Below, piece after piece: positions 7,684 to 16,645 of a stretch of 54,447 bases of DNA. Made by a program: the position numbers and the translations under genes. The stretch lies in assembly GCF_900099965.1 (NCBI RefSeq), contig NZ_FNDJ01000048.1, positions 1 through 54,447 of the forward strand. Direction: 5' to 3'. The notes beneath the pieces were generated by a model. The model was not told the DNA's origin. It saw only the letters and a program-made list of their open reading frames with translations, and ran no database searches. This DNA comes from Nonomuraea jiangxiensis. Its GTDB lineage: Bacteria; Actinomycetota; Actinomycetes; Streptosporangiales; Streptosporangiaceae. The first letter of the stretch is position 1. Each line of letters begins with the position of its first letter.

Positions 7684-8889
7684 ATGAGCGCTGCCCCCGA
7701 CCGCACCGTGGGTGTGCTGCTGACGTCGCAGGCGTTACGCGGTCTCGGGTACGGCGTGGCCGCCGTCCAACTCGGCGCTCTCATGGGCAGCGATGGGCTG
7801 TCGGCCACCGAGGTCGGTCTGGTGCTGGCGGCAATTCTGGTCGGCAGCTTCCTCGCCAGTCTGGTCCTGGCGCGGTGGGGCGACCGCCTCGGCCGCCGCC
7901 GTGCCTACGCGGGCCTGTACGCCGCCCTGTTCCTGTGCGGCCTGGTCATCGCCACCGGCCTGCCCTGGTGGCTGCTGGCCGTGGCCGCCTTCAGCGGAGC
8001 GATGTCAGTCGAGGTCATCGAGTCCGGGCCGTTTACCACGCTGGAACAGGTCATGCTGGCCGACACCGGCCGCCCCCACAAGCAGATCGTGCGGGGATTC
8101 GGCCTCTACAACGCGATCGCCGCCGTCGCCGGGACGCTCGGCGCGCTCCTGGGGAGCCTGCCCGCCGACCGGGGACTGCTCGGCGGCATCCTGGCTGGCA
8201 CAGCCGCCGGCGGAATGCTTCTCACCCTCCGGCTGCCCGCCACCCTCGAAGCTCCGGCACCGGCCCTGGCACCCGGACTACCGCAATCGCGCATATTGGC
8301 CCGCTCCCGCGGCCCGGTGGCCCGCCTGGCGGGCCTGTTCGCCACCGACAGCCTTGCCGGCGGGTTCGTCATCCAGGCCTACGTCGGCTACTGGCTCGCC
8401 GTCCGCTTCGAGGCCACCACCCACACGATCGGGATCACCTTCGCCGTGGCCGGGATCCTCCAGACCTCCTCGCTGCTGGCCGCACCACGGGTGGCCAACC
8501 GGATCGGGCTGCTGCCCACGATGGTGTTCACCCACCTGCCCGCCAACGTCATGCTGGCCGCAGTACCGTTTGCCCCCTCCCTCCCGCTGGCGATCGCCCT
8601 CCTGCTCGGGCGTGCCTGCCTGTCGTCTATGGATGTGCCGGCCCGGCAGGCGTATGTGATGGCGATGGTCCCGCCCGAGGAACGCACCGCCGCCGCCGCG
8701 ATCACCAACACCGCCCGCTACCTCACCAGACCCCTGGGACCGGCGCTGGCAGGCGCGCTGCAATCGGTCAGCCTGGCCGCGCCGTTCCTGCTCGCCGGGG
8801 TCACGAAGATCGGCTACGACCTCGCCCTGTGGCGGACCTTCCGCCACAGGCAGCTGCCCACCGATCCCCCGCCCGACCGGGCGCACTGA
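7684..8889 (+). CDS. MFS transporter (12 TM)
   Basis: A 401-residue major facilitator protein with about twelve hydrophobic segments. The loop 2-3 signature ARWGDRLGRRRAYA (about 60-73) is motif A. A conserved MVPPEERTAAAAITNTARYL segment lies before TM10. The N-terminus MSAAPDRTVGVLL places TM1 directly after. It is probably a drug or metabolite exporter in the cytoplasmic membrane; the substrate is not readable. The start has only a weak upstream ribosome-binding site. Confidence 0.9.
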   Translation: MSAAPDRTVGVLLTSQALRGLGYGVAAVQLGALMGSDGLSATEVGLVLAAILVGSFLASLVLARWGDRLGRRRAYAGLYAALFLCGLVIATGLPWWLLAVAAFSGAMSVEVIESGPFTTLEQVMLADTGRPHKQIVRGFGLYNAIAAVAGTLGALLGSLPADRGLLGGILAGTAAGGMLLTLRLPATLEAPAPALAPGLPQSRILARSRGPVARLAGLFATDSLAGGFVIQAYVGYWLAVRFEATTHTIGITFAVAGILQTSSLLAAPRVANRIGLLPTMVFTHLPANVMLAAVPFAPSLPLAIALLLGRACLSSMDVPARQAYVMAMVPPEERTAAAAITNTARYLTRPLGPALAGALQSVSLAAPFLLAGVTKIGYDLALWRTFRHRQLPTDPPPDRAH

Positions 8890-8910
8890 ACCCCTCGATC
8901 ATCCAAGGAC

Positions 8911-8945
8911 CTCCTCCACCGGGTTCGGTCATCGGAGGAGCTTTC
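8911..8945 (+). terminator. Candidate terminator after the MFS gene
   Basis: CTCCTCC (8911-8917) pairs with GGAGGAG (8934-8940) around a 16-base loop, followed by CTTTCT, 21 bases past the MFS stop. The rest of the spacer to 9122 shows no gene. Confidence 0.4.
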
Positions 8946-9122
8946 TGCGCCGTCGCAGGCAGCACGAACGCGTGGTGATCGCGAACTCTCTATCGCGTAT
9001 AACAAGCCACTACCTGCGATAACGCCAGCGCTCTCCTGCGGAACCACTCCTCCGGGGAGCCGCTGGTCGCCCGGGCTTATCTGCGACAGTCAGGCACATC
9101 GCGTGATCTTGCTTGAGGTTCC

Positions 9123-9495
9123 ATGATGGCCGGTATGCGCAGGCGCCTACCGGTATGGGCCGGGCGTGCGGTCGCGGTGGCGGCCGCCACCGGGCTGGCC
9201 CTCTATCTGGTGCGGGTCGGTCTCGACGATGCCGACAAGCTCGCCAGTGTGATCGGCCTGTTCATCGCCTTGGCCGGGCTGGCCACGGCCGGGTACGGGC
9301 TGGCACCGTTTCCCTCCGCAAGGGCAAGAACAGGATCGCCCGCAGGCGCCGCCCCTGGCTGAGCGATCGCTTGCCGTCGAGGGCGGCAACCCGGGTATCG
9401 CCTCGACCGGAGCGGCGGCGGTCAACCTACAGCTGCACGCCGAAACCTCCGGACACGCCCGCTCCTACCAGGGCGGCCGTGACCAGACCATGTGA
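9123..9495 (+). pseudogene. Small membrane protein of an NB-ARC cassette, one frameshift
   Basis: The first frame starts at ATG 9123 and encodes one membrane segment (AVAVAAATGLALYLVRVGL) plus DDADKLASVIGLFIALAGLA. It then runs off the family path near 9315 and stops at 9362. Deleting one base there restores a frame reading VEGGNPGIASTGAAAVNLQL and SYQGGRDQTM, ending at TGA 9493-9495. The GN..GI..TG and Q.GRDQ pattern is the hallmark tail of the small proteins encoded before actinobacterial NB-ARC/TPR ATPases. The restored stop overlaps the NB-ARC GTG start by four bases. Sequencing error or a real lesion are both possible. Confidence 0.7.
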
Positions 9496-10646
9496 GCGGG
9501 GTGGCGGCGCCGCTGCGGTTGGTGAACCTGCCCCGGCGCAGGCGCACGTTCGTCGGCCGCGGCGATGAGCTGGCCGAGCTGGAGGCGGCGCTGCGCGGCG
9601 GGGGCGAGGTGGTGGTGGTCGCCGTGCACGGCCTGGGCGGGGTCGGCAAGTCCACACTTGCCGCCCACTACGCGCTGATGCAGGCCACGAGCCGAGATGA
9701 CGAGCGCCTCAACCCGGTGTGGTGGATCACCGCCGACTCCGGCCCGGCGCTCGAGGCGGGCCTGGCGGGTCTGGCAGTGGCGCTGCAACCGGAACTCGCC
9801 ACGGTCATGCCGTTGGAGGCACTGGCCGCGCGGGCCACGGCCTGGCTGGCCGCGCACGAGGGATGGCTGCTGGTGCTGGACAACGTGGTGGAAGCGGCCG
9901 ATGTGCGGCCGATGCTGGAGCGGACCCTGACCGGGCAGGTGCTGGTGACCAGCAGGCTGAGCGAGGGTTGGCACGGGCTGGACGCCCGGCTGCTGCAGTT
10001 GAAGGTGCTGGACGAGCCGGAGGCGATCGAACTGCTGGCCCGGATCGCCGCTCCGCCCCTTGCGGCTGACGCCGTTCCAGCCCAGGCCGGGCAGGGCCTG
10101 ACCGAGGACCTGGACGGGGCGGCCGCGTTGGTACGCGAGCTGGGTTTCCTGCCGCTGGCGGTCGAGCAGGCGGGCGCCTACCAGCACCAGACCCGGCTGA
10201 CCCCGCACGCCTACCTCGGCCTCCTCAAACACCAGCCGGCCGTGATGTACGACCGGGCCGCGCGCGGCGCGAACGCCGAGCGGACCATCGCGCGCATCTG
10301 GAGGCTCACCCTGGACCGGCTGGCCGATGTGCCACTGGCTGGACCGGTGCTGCGAGTGCTGGCCTGGTACGGCGCCGAGCCGCTCCCGCGCACCCTGCTG
10401 GAGAGCCTGAACGCCGGCATGGCCGAGGTGCAGCACGCGCTGGGCGAGCTGGCCGCCTACAACATGATCACCCTGAACCGCGGCCACTTCCCGAACGAGA
10501 CCGCCGCCCTGAAGTGTGTGTTCATGGCCCTGATGAGCCTCGATCCCACCGGGCAGGGCCGCAAGAGATGGACCATGCGCTGGAAGGCACCTTTGAACGC
10601 CTTCCAGATCGCCTTCGAAGGCCGCCTCACCCCTGCCAACTTCTGA
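9492..10646 (+). CDS. NB-ARC (STAND) ATPase, truncated and fused to an IS256 transposase tail
   Basis: Residues 1 to about 328 are a STAND P-loop NTPase: a lead RRRTFVGRGDELAELEAAL, the Walker A VHGLGGVGKST (about 45-55), Walker B-like WLLVLDNV (about 126), a sensor region GQVLVTSR, and LGFLPLAVEQAGAY (the GLPLA equivalent). Such proteins normally continue after AAYNMITL into a winged helix and TPR sensor repeats. Here the frame instead passes near 10476, without a stop, into NRGHFPNETAALKC and RWTMRWKAPLNAF, the C-terminus of an IS256/Mutator transposase. The sensor half is lost. GTG 9492 overlaps the preceding stop (GTGA). It belongs with the small membrane protein upstream. Confidence 0.75.
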   Translation: MSGVAAPLRLVNLPRRRRTFVGRGDELAELEAALRGGGEVVVVAVHGLGGVGKSTLAAHYALMQATSRDDERLNPVWWITADSGPALEAGLAGLAVALQPELATVMPLEALAARATAWLAAHEGWLLVLDNVVEAADVRPMLERTLTGQVLVTSRLSEGWHGLDARLLQLKVLDEPEAIELLARIAAPPLAADAVPAQAGQGLTEDLDGAAALVRELGFLPLAVEQAGAYQHQTRLTPHAYLGLLKHQPAVMYDRAARGANAERTIARIWRLTLDRLADVPLAGPVLRVLAWYGAEPLPRTLLESLNAGMAEVQHALGELAAYNMITLNRGHFPNETAALKCVFMALMSLDPTGQGRKRWTMRWKAPLNAFQIAFEGRLTPANF

Positions 10647-10688
10647 ACACTTCAACACCAAGATCAGCCGTTAAGGTGACACTCCCAT
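10476..10688 (+). mobile_element. 3' remnant of an IS256/Mutator-family element
   Basis: The last 56 codons of the fused frame match the C-terminus of IS256-type transposases (GHFPNETAALKC, RWTMRWKAPLNAFQIAFEGR). About 25 bases past the stop lies GCCGTTAAGGTGACACTCCC, which looks like a right terminal repeat of that family. The rest of the element is missing, and the rhamnosidase fragment begins immediately after. A deletion has probably brought the two genes together. Confidence 0.65.
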
Positions 10689-10690
10689 AT

Positions 10691-11757
10691 GGGTCGTCTA
10701 CTTGGGGTGCCGTTAACGCGGCTGTCATCAGCCGCTATGTCAGCGACATCGGCCTGCTGCGCGAGCAGTACCCGAGCATGAGCGCCTGGGTCGATCAGAT
10801 CGCGCAGGTGGCGGGCGAGACCTTCCTGTGGAACACCGGATTCCAGTACGGGGACTGGCTGGACCCGACCGCCCCGCCTGAGCGGCCCTCCGAGGCGCAG
10901 ATCGACACGGGCCTGGTCGTCACCGCCTACCTGGCCCACTCCGCCGGACTGGTCGCCGAGATCGCAGGCTGCTCGGTCACGTCGACGACGCTGCCCGCTA
11001 CCGGCGACTGGCCGATCAGGTCAAGGTCGCCTTCGAAACCGCCTATGCGACGCACGACGGCAAGGTGACCAGCGACTCCCAGACCGCCTATGCCCTGGCC
11101 CTGCGGTTCGGCCTCCTGCCGGGCACCCGGCGCGGGCCCGCGCCGTCGAGCGCCTGGTGGAACTCGTCCGGGAGAACGGGCACCGCATCGGCACCGGCTT
11201 CGTCGGTACCCCGCTCATCTGTACGCTCTCACGGATGCGGGCGCTGTCGACGATGCGCTGTCGACGATGCCTACCGGCTGCTGCTACAGACCGAGTGCCC
11301 CTCCTGGCTGTACCCGGTCACCATGGGTGCGACCACGTTCTGGGAGCGCTGGGACAGCATGCTGCCCGACGGCTCCATCAACCCCGGCGAGATGACCTCC
11401 TTCAACCACTACGCGCTCGGCGCGATCGCCGACTGGATGCACCGCACCGTCGCCGGCCTGGCCCCGGCAGTCCCCGGGTACCGCCGGTTGCTGGTACGGC
11501 CACGCCCGGGCGGAGGCCTCACCCATGCCCGCGCCGGCCTCGCCACTCCCTACGGCCGGGCCGCGGCCGGCTGGAAACGCGATGGTGAGCAACTGACCCT
11601 GGTCGTGGTGGTGCCCTCCAACACCACCGCCGCGGTCCACCTGCCCAGCGATCCGGACGAAGCCATCGAGGTGGGCGCGGGACGCCACGTCTTCCACTGC
11701 GGGTCCGGTCAGGCGGCCGGGGGATCCGCCATCATGACTTCGAGCACACAGGTCTGA
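10691..11757 (+). pseudogene. Alpha-L-rhamnosidase (GH78-type) fragment with four frameshifts
   Basis: The catalytic and C-terminal part of a bacterial alpha-L-rhamnosidase, which releases terminal rhamnose from glycosides. Recognisable pieces in order are LREQYPSMSAWVDQIAQVAG, NTGFQYGDWLDPTAPPERPS, SDSQTAYALALRFGLLPG, RENGHRIGTGFVGTP, and ECPSWLYPVTMGATTFWERW with DSMLPDGSINPGEMTSFNHY. They lie in different frames, with shifts near 10978, 11130, 11222 and 11257. The last is caused by a 14-bp tandem duplication. The 5' part is missing, replaced by the IS256 remnant. It cannot make a functional enzyme. Confidence 0.88.
11243..11270 (+). repeat. 14-bp tandem duplication inside the rhamnosidase pseudogene
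   Basis: GCTGTCGACGATGC is present twice without a gap (11243-11256, 11257-11270). Removing one copy restores GAVDDAYRLLLQTE across the junction, so the duplication is a derived, frame-breaking event. Confidence 0.9.
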
Positions 11758-11826
11758 CCTTGCATGGGCGACTGCTCGGCTGTTCCCCGACGCGGATCCG
11801 GCGGCGGCCTGGGCCGTCTCCCAGCC

Positions 11827-11850
11827 GGGCCGGCGGGCCGGCGGGCCGGC
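11827..11850. repeat. Three tandem GGGCCGGC units
   Basis: Three perfect copies of the self-complementary 8-mer GGGCCGGC, in the 119-base gap between the convergent rhamnosidase pseudogene and the protease gene. It can fold strongly and may act as a transcription stop, but no T-run follows. Confidence 0.6.
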
Positions 11851-11876
11851 GTCGGCCCAGACCAGCCGGGGCCAGG

Positions 11877-14507
11877 TCAGGGCCGGTCGGGGGCGCGTAG
11901 GTAGGCGAAGGCGAAGTGGGCGTCGGCCGGTCGTCGCGCGGCGTCGTAACAGTGCACGACGATGCGCAACCTGCCGGGATAGCTGTAGGAGTTCCACGAC
12001 AGGGCCCGGCACGAACGCGCCTGCGGGCCCACGGCGGTGACGTCGACCAGGTCGGCGGGGTAGGTGTAGGGGTTTCCGACAGCCTGGTAGTTGAGGTCGT
12101 ACACGCCTGGGGCCGTGCGCGCGATGGTCGGCGACTCGCCGGTGCTGCTCCACGAGTGCCGGGTGTCGATGCTCGGTGCCGCCGGATCACCCGTCGTGCT
12201 CGCGTACGCGGCCGGCACGGCGGGATCGTGGTGGGCGCCGACGCCTTCGGTATAGGACAGCAGCCACGGTGTGCCCCGTGGCCGGAAGTCCGCGCCGACG
12301 CACTCAACGCCGATCCGCAGGGCCGTACCGGTGTCCTCGACACCCGACGGGCGGCATCGGGCGCGCGCGCTGTTGAGAGCGGTGATCCGCGCGTATCCGG
12401 TGGCGTCGTAGGCCGAGCCCGCGGCAGTCACCTCGTAGCGGCCCTCACCGATCACGCGCACCTCCACCGGGCCCGAGGCGGAGTTGAACGTGTCCTCGTT
12501 CACCAGCGGCACCGCGTTGCCGAAACCGCCGATCGCTTCGTAACGGGCTTGGAGCTGCGGCCGGGCGCCGGGACTCGGCCCGCTCGCCCAGACGGCGAAC
12601 GGCAGGTTCTGGGCCGTGCCGGCGCCGTCGAAGCAGGCCACGTCCAGCAGCTTGTCGGCGTCGTTGCGGGTCACGGAGTCGAGCTGGCACCAGGCGGCGT
12701 CGGTGTAACCCCAGGAGACGCCCGCGCCCGCGTGCGCGACGCCCGGAGTCGCCCCCAGGCCGGGCATCGTCACGGTGTAGCGGCCGGTTGCCGTACGGAC
12801 CATGGTGGCGTGCCTGGCCGCTTGCGCCGGATCGTCGCCGCGCCTCCAGGTGCCCCATTGCCAGGACGGGTCGAGCGTGACCTCCTCGCCGACCGGCGCC
12901 TGGTACTGGAGGGCGCGCGTGGAGGCGTACCCCCAGCTCGCCGCCGGCGGCGCGACGACCCGGACGGTGACGTCGCACCGGGACGTGTACTGCGGGTCGG
13001 CGAGCCAGGTGGCCTGCGGCCACAGCCGGTAGGCGCCGGGTACGGCGTTCGCCGGGGTGGTGATGAGCAGCCGGCCCACGGTGGTCGCCTTGGCGTCCAG
13101 GTCGGCGGTGCTCCCGCTCCATGACCAGCCGGGCTCGAGCTGCCCGGCCAGGCCCAGGCCCACGGCGCCGGCCTGCTCGCCGGTGTTCTGTAAGGGAAGT
13201 CGCAGGGCGACGGTCTGTCCGGCGATGACCTGAACGTCGCGCCGCCGGGTCGCGGTGGAGCGGTCGAAGCAGTCCACTGCGGCGCCCGGGCCCGGCACGT
13301 CGAAGTAGGCCGTCGTCACCGGCCCGGCTTCCTGAACCATCCGGACCGCGACGTTGCTGGGCGTGCCGTCGCGTCAGGGGCCGGTCATCTCCCGCTGCGG
13401 CGTGTTGGGGTCGCTCGCGTCCCAGGCGTGGTAGGTGCACGAGTAGTCCGGGCACGGGCCCTGCAGCTTGATCGGATAGGCGTCGGGTGCGTTGTTGTAG
13501 TACTGGCTTTCGTCGACGCGCCACACGGCCAGGCCGTTGTCCTGCACGTCGGCGTCGTAGGTGCCGAGGCGCCGCCACCGGTTCTCGATCAGGAGGTAGT
13601 CGTCGGTGCCGCGGTCGGGGTCGTACAGCAGGAACGCGGTGTTTCCGGTGTCCCAGGCGGGGACGCTGTAGTAGCCGTCCCGCGTCACGATCGTCGGTTT
13701 CGCCCAGCCCAGGTGCGTCTTGTGCCAGGAGCCGAGTTCCACGTACCACTCGTTCTCGGAGCAGGTGTTCCCCATGACGTCGAAGCCGTGGATGGGATAT
13801 CCGTGGAAGTCCCGGTACAGGCCGAAGGCGGCATGCACCATTTCGTGGTCGAGAGTGATCTGGTTGACCGCGCTGTTGGCCCAGATGTTGGTCCGCCCGT
13901 TGAGGTCCATCCCGTCGAGCGCGGGCCCCGGGAAGACATCGCGGGAGGCGCCGCATTCTCCGGTGTACCCGCCGGTGTCGGAGGGCACCGCCTGCAGGAT
14001 CACGATCACCACCTCGTCCTGGCCGAGCCGGCGGTCGCCGTTGCGGTCGAAGGCCGAGTAGTCCACCAGGGGGTCGGCCACGTTCACGCCGTGGCGCATC
14101 ATCTGCTCGTCGGTGAGTTCGTTCCATTGCGCCAGGGTGAGCCCGTAGTCGACGGTGACGATCCCGTCGTCATGAACGCCGGAGCTCTCGCGGGCGCGGG
14201 TGAAGTCCACCCGGCCGCCGGAGCTCTGCACGAAGTAGTCGCGTACGCTTGGGTAGCCCCCGAAGTACCGCCGCCCGATCCAGGCGTCGTCCTTGGCCGC
14301 GGGCCACGGCACGTCGGTGAAGCCGCCGCGGATGATCAGGATGGGGCGGCTGGTGGCCGCGTTGACCGGCTGGTACCACGGATAGTGCGGCGTGTGCGGA
14401 TGGGCGAAGTCCGGCAGCGGGTCGGGATAGTCCATCGCGGCCACCAGGCCCACGATCAGCGTCATGATCACCGATGCCACGAACTTCCTGGCGAGCGGGT
14501 ACGACAT
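11877..14507 (-). pseudogene. Secreted M6-type metalloprotease, interrupted by one in-frame TGA
   Basis: ATG 14507 opens a signal anchor (ASVIMTLIVGLVAAMDY) and a catalytic domain. HEMVHAAFGLYRD at about residue 220 is the zinc-binding site, and FDVMGN is the Met-turn; both are typical of M6/immune-inhibitor-A-like peptidases. An EF-hand-like DRNGDRRLGQDE lies before it. At 13376-13374 a TGA interrupts the frame after REMTGP. The same frame then stays open for 498 codons to 11877, through GTPSNVAVRMVQEAGPVTTA and repeated beta-rich C-terminal modules (GRYTVTMPG, GRYEVTAAG, GVYDLNYQAVG). One mutation therefore separates the protease from its C-terminal domains. The truncated product might still be made. 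The start lies 3 bases after the upstream stop, with GAGGAG as ribosome-binding site. Confidence 0.85.
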
Positions 14508-14510
14508 GGC

Positions 14511-15392
14511 CTACTCCTCCGAGGTCCAGCGCCAGACGGTGTAGGAGATCCTGAGCGGGGCGTCTCCGGTCGGAATGGCGGCGAACCGGATCGCGACGAG
14601 GTTGCCCTCGGAAGTGCGGGCGCAGGCCCAGTCGCCGGCCGCCATCTTGCCGACCTCTACCTGGTCGTAGTCCCGGGCGATCAGGGCCTGCGCGCAATCG
14701 TCGGGGCCCGGGCGCGCGTCAACGGGGGTGATCGGATACTTGCCGCCGCCGGCCGTCCATAACGAGCGGTACGGGCTGACGTACCACAAGTCGCTGGCCG
14801 CCGGGTCGATCGTGCCGGCGCGGCCCGATTCGACATCGAGGTAGTCCTGGTCGCGCAGGGACGCCTCGGCCTCGCGGATCTTCTCCCCGGCCTTCCGCGA
14901 GGCCACGGGCGACGGTGAGGTCCCGGTCGAAGGTGAGGTCCCGGTCGATGGAGGAGTCCCGGTCGATGGTGACGCCGTGGGCGGAGTGACGGGTGCGGTG
15001 GTGGCTCCGGGCGTGCCGAGGGACGAGCCCGGCACGGTGACGGCGTCCACGGGAACGGGCCGAGGGCCCTCGGAGACCGCGTCGGCGTAGTACCGCTGAG
15101 TCATCGCGCCGGTCAGCCCAGCCCCGACGGCAATCAGCGCGAGCATCACCATGACCCGCACGTTGACGGGCCGCCCGTAGAGCTGGATCATCCCCAGCAG
15201 CCCGGTGAGCACCGACAGCAGGCCCGCGACCAGCACCCCGTGCCGCGACTCGGTGGTGAGCAACTGCGCGACGGCCGCCACGTCGGCGACCGACCCGAGC
15301 CCCGCCAGTGCGGTGGCCCGGCGGACGGCCCCGCGGCCGGACTCGTCGTCCTGGTCCGCTGAGGCGTGCGACCGCCGCTCCGTGGTGTCCAC
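14511..15392 (-). CDS. Two-TM membrane protein with Thr/Ser/Pro-rich linker
   Basis: A 293-residue protein of no recognised family. The cytosolic N-terminus (VDTTERRSHASADQDDESG) is followed by two membrane segments, HGVLVAGLLSVLTGLLGMIQ and VMVMLALIAVGAGLTG, about residues 55-110. Then comes an external PST-GT repeat linker and a C-terminal domain rich in aromatic residues (SDLWYVSPYRSLW, ISYTVWRW). GTG 15392 is chosen because GGAGGTCGGTGG precedes it. It forms an operon with the metalloprotease (3-base gap), suggesting a role in exporting, anchoring or regulating that enzyme. It diverges from a LuxR gene. Confidence 0.75.
   Translation of the reverse strand: MDTTERRSHASADQDDESGRGAVRRATALAGLGSVADVAAVAQLLTTESRHGVLVAGLLSVLTGLLGMIQLYGRPVNVRVMVMLALIAVGAGLTGAMTQRYYADAVSEGPRPVPVDAVTVPGSSLGTPGATTAPVTPPTASPSTGTPPSTGTSPSTGTSPSPVASRKAGEKIREAEASLRDQDYLDVESGRAGTIDPAASDLWYVSPYRSLWTAGGGKYPITPVDARPGPDDCAQALIARDYDQVEVGKMAAGDWACARTSEGNLVAIRFAAIPTGDAPLRISYTVWRWTSEE
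14914..14967 (-). repeat. Three 18-bp tandem repeats coding a Pro/Ser/Thr linker
   Basis: Units of 18 bases (GGTGAGGTCCCGGTCGA plus one base on the plus strand) occur at 14914-14931, 14932-14949 and, slightly diverged, 14950-14967. They encode hexapeptides of the type PSTGTS in the linker of the membrane protein. Copy number can vary by slippage without a frame change. Confidence 0.8.
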
Positions 15393-15550
15393 CCACCGAC
15401 CTCCGTACGCCGAAATCCGTGTCCGTTTACGGCGGACCACAGCGTCCCAGGAAATCAGCCGAATCGGATATACGAAGAAGTTCGTAGTGCCTTTTCGCCG
15501 CCATTCAGCATTCCTGTGCAGAACCTCGTTCGATCCTGCACACTGCGGTT

Positions 15551-16321
15551 ATGACGGCCTTGTCGGGACACGACGCCAAACGCCTCCACGACCTGGCGAT
15601 GGCGATCCTCACCGAGCGCGAGCCGGTGCGGGTGTGGCCGCTGCTCATGGAGCGGCTGACCGCCGACCTGCCCGTGGACCTGGCCGTTCTCATCGACCTG
15701 GACTGGCGGGCCGGCACTGGTCACGCCCAGACCGGTTCACCCGACTGGCTGCACGAGGCGCCGCTGGACGCGCTGATCCACGCCCACATGCGGGCCCACC
15801 CACTGCTGCGCCACTACGCCTGCACCGCGGACCGCACTCCGCTGACCCTGGACGAGGTCGCCGACGACCGCTGGTGGAAGAGCGAGGCCTACCACGCGGG
15901 CAAGGCGGCCATCGGGATCGACCGTCAGCTGGCGCTGCCGTTGAGCTCCCGCCCCGGACAGATCCGCGGGGTTATCATGAGCCGCAGCGGCCGGCGGTTC
16001 ACCGATCGGGACCTCGAATACGCCGAACTGGCTCGTTCCCTTCTTGACACGGTGTCCGCGTACGAGAAGGTCGCCTTCGGCATGCCGGAACTCGGTGATC
16101 CATCCGAATACGGGATCACCCCCCGCGAAATGGCGGTCCTGGCGCTCCTGGACGAAGGACTGACCGCGCATGCCATCGGAAGCAGGCTCCAGATCGCGGA
16201 GAAGACGGTGATCAAGCACAAGGAGAACCTCTACCGCAAACTCCGTGTGCACGATCGCGTCACGGCGCTCAAGAAGGGACGCAGTCTCGGCCTGCTCCCC
16301 TCGGTGCCGGACATGGACTGA
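15551..16321 (+). CDS. LuxR-type (NarL/FixJ HTH) transcriptional regulator
   Basis: A 256-residue protein. The C-terminal LuxR helix-turn-helix (about 188-245) reads ITPREMAVLALLDEGLTAHA, IGSRLQIAEKTVIKHKENLY and RKLRVHDRVTALKKG. The N-terminal 180 residues (LAMAILTEREPVRVWPLLME, WWKSEAYHAGKAAIGIDRQL, RFTDRDLEYAELARSLLDT) resemble a GAF-like sensor and lack a phospho-acceptor receiver domain. It is divergently transcribed from the membrane protein/metalloprotease operon and probably controls it or itself. ATG 15551 is taken because the sensor region begins there. Confidence 0.88.
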   Translation: MTALSGHDAKRLHDLAMAILTEREPVRVWPLLMERLTADLPVDLAVLIDLDWRAGTGHAQTGSPDWLHEAPLDALIHAHMRAHPLLRHYACTADRTPLTLDEVADDRWWKSEAYHAGKAAIGIDRQLALPLSSRPGQIRGVIMSRSGRRFTDRDLEYAELARSLLDTVSAYEKVAFGMPELGDPSEYGITPREMAVLALLDEGLTAHAIGSRLQIAEKTVIKHKENLYRKLRVHDRVTALKKGRSLGLLPSVPDMD

Positions 16322-16645
16322 CATGGCGGAGGCGGGGTTTCCAGCTCACCGAGCAGCAGCGCGCGGGACCGGCCGATGACGGCGGCCGGCGGTGACGGGG
16401 GGCGCTGGCGGCGGGTGGCGGCACGTACGGCCACGCTGAACCGTCCCCAGAGATAGAGGCGATCGCTCCTCGCTGGCACTAACCGGGAAGGTCGGTGCTG
16501 CACTGGAGGGTGGCGCCCCGGCGGTTTTCGCAGGACGGCCGAAAAACATGACACAAGGCGTCGGGTTTCAGAGCGATCATCGGTTCACCGGTCAGTGCCG
16601 ATGTGAGTGTGGGCCGGGGCCTCACAGATATAGACAAGGACCTCA
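16322..16645. other. 324-base intergenic region
   Basis: No recognisable gene on either strand. AAGGACCTCA just before 16646 supplies the ribosome-binding site of the next gene. I see no hairpin strong enough to call after the LuxR gene. Confidence 0.5.

Noticed and set aside
8991..9021. Inverted repeat TATCGC-N19-GCGATA as an operator
   Set aside because: Six-base arms with a 19-base gap are expected by chance and do not adjoin a start codon.
13374..13376. Selenocysteine or programmed readthrough at the protease TGA
   Set aside because: No cysteine or selenocysteine is expected at this position in the family, no nearby hairpin resembling a SECIS element is evident, and a nonsense mutation is simpler.
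14170..14762. Plus-strand open frames opposite the protease and membrane protein genes
   Set aside because: Arginine/valine/glycine-rich mirrors of genuine minus-strand genes, with no starts or motifs.
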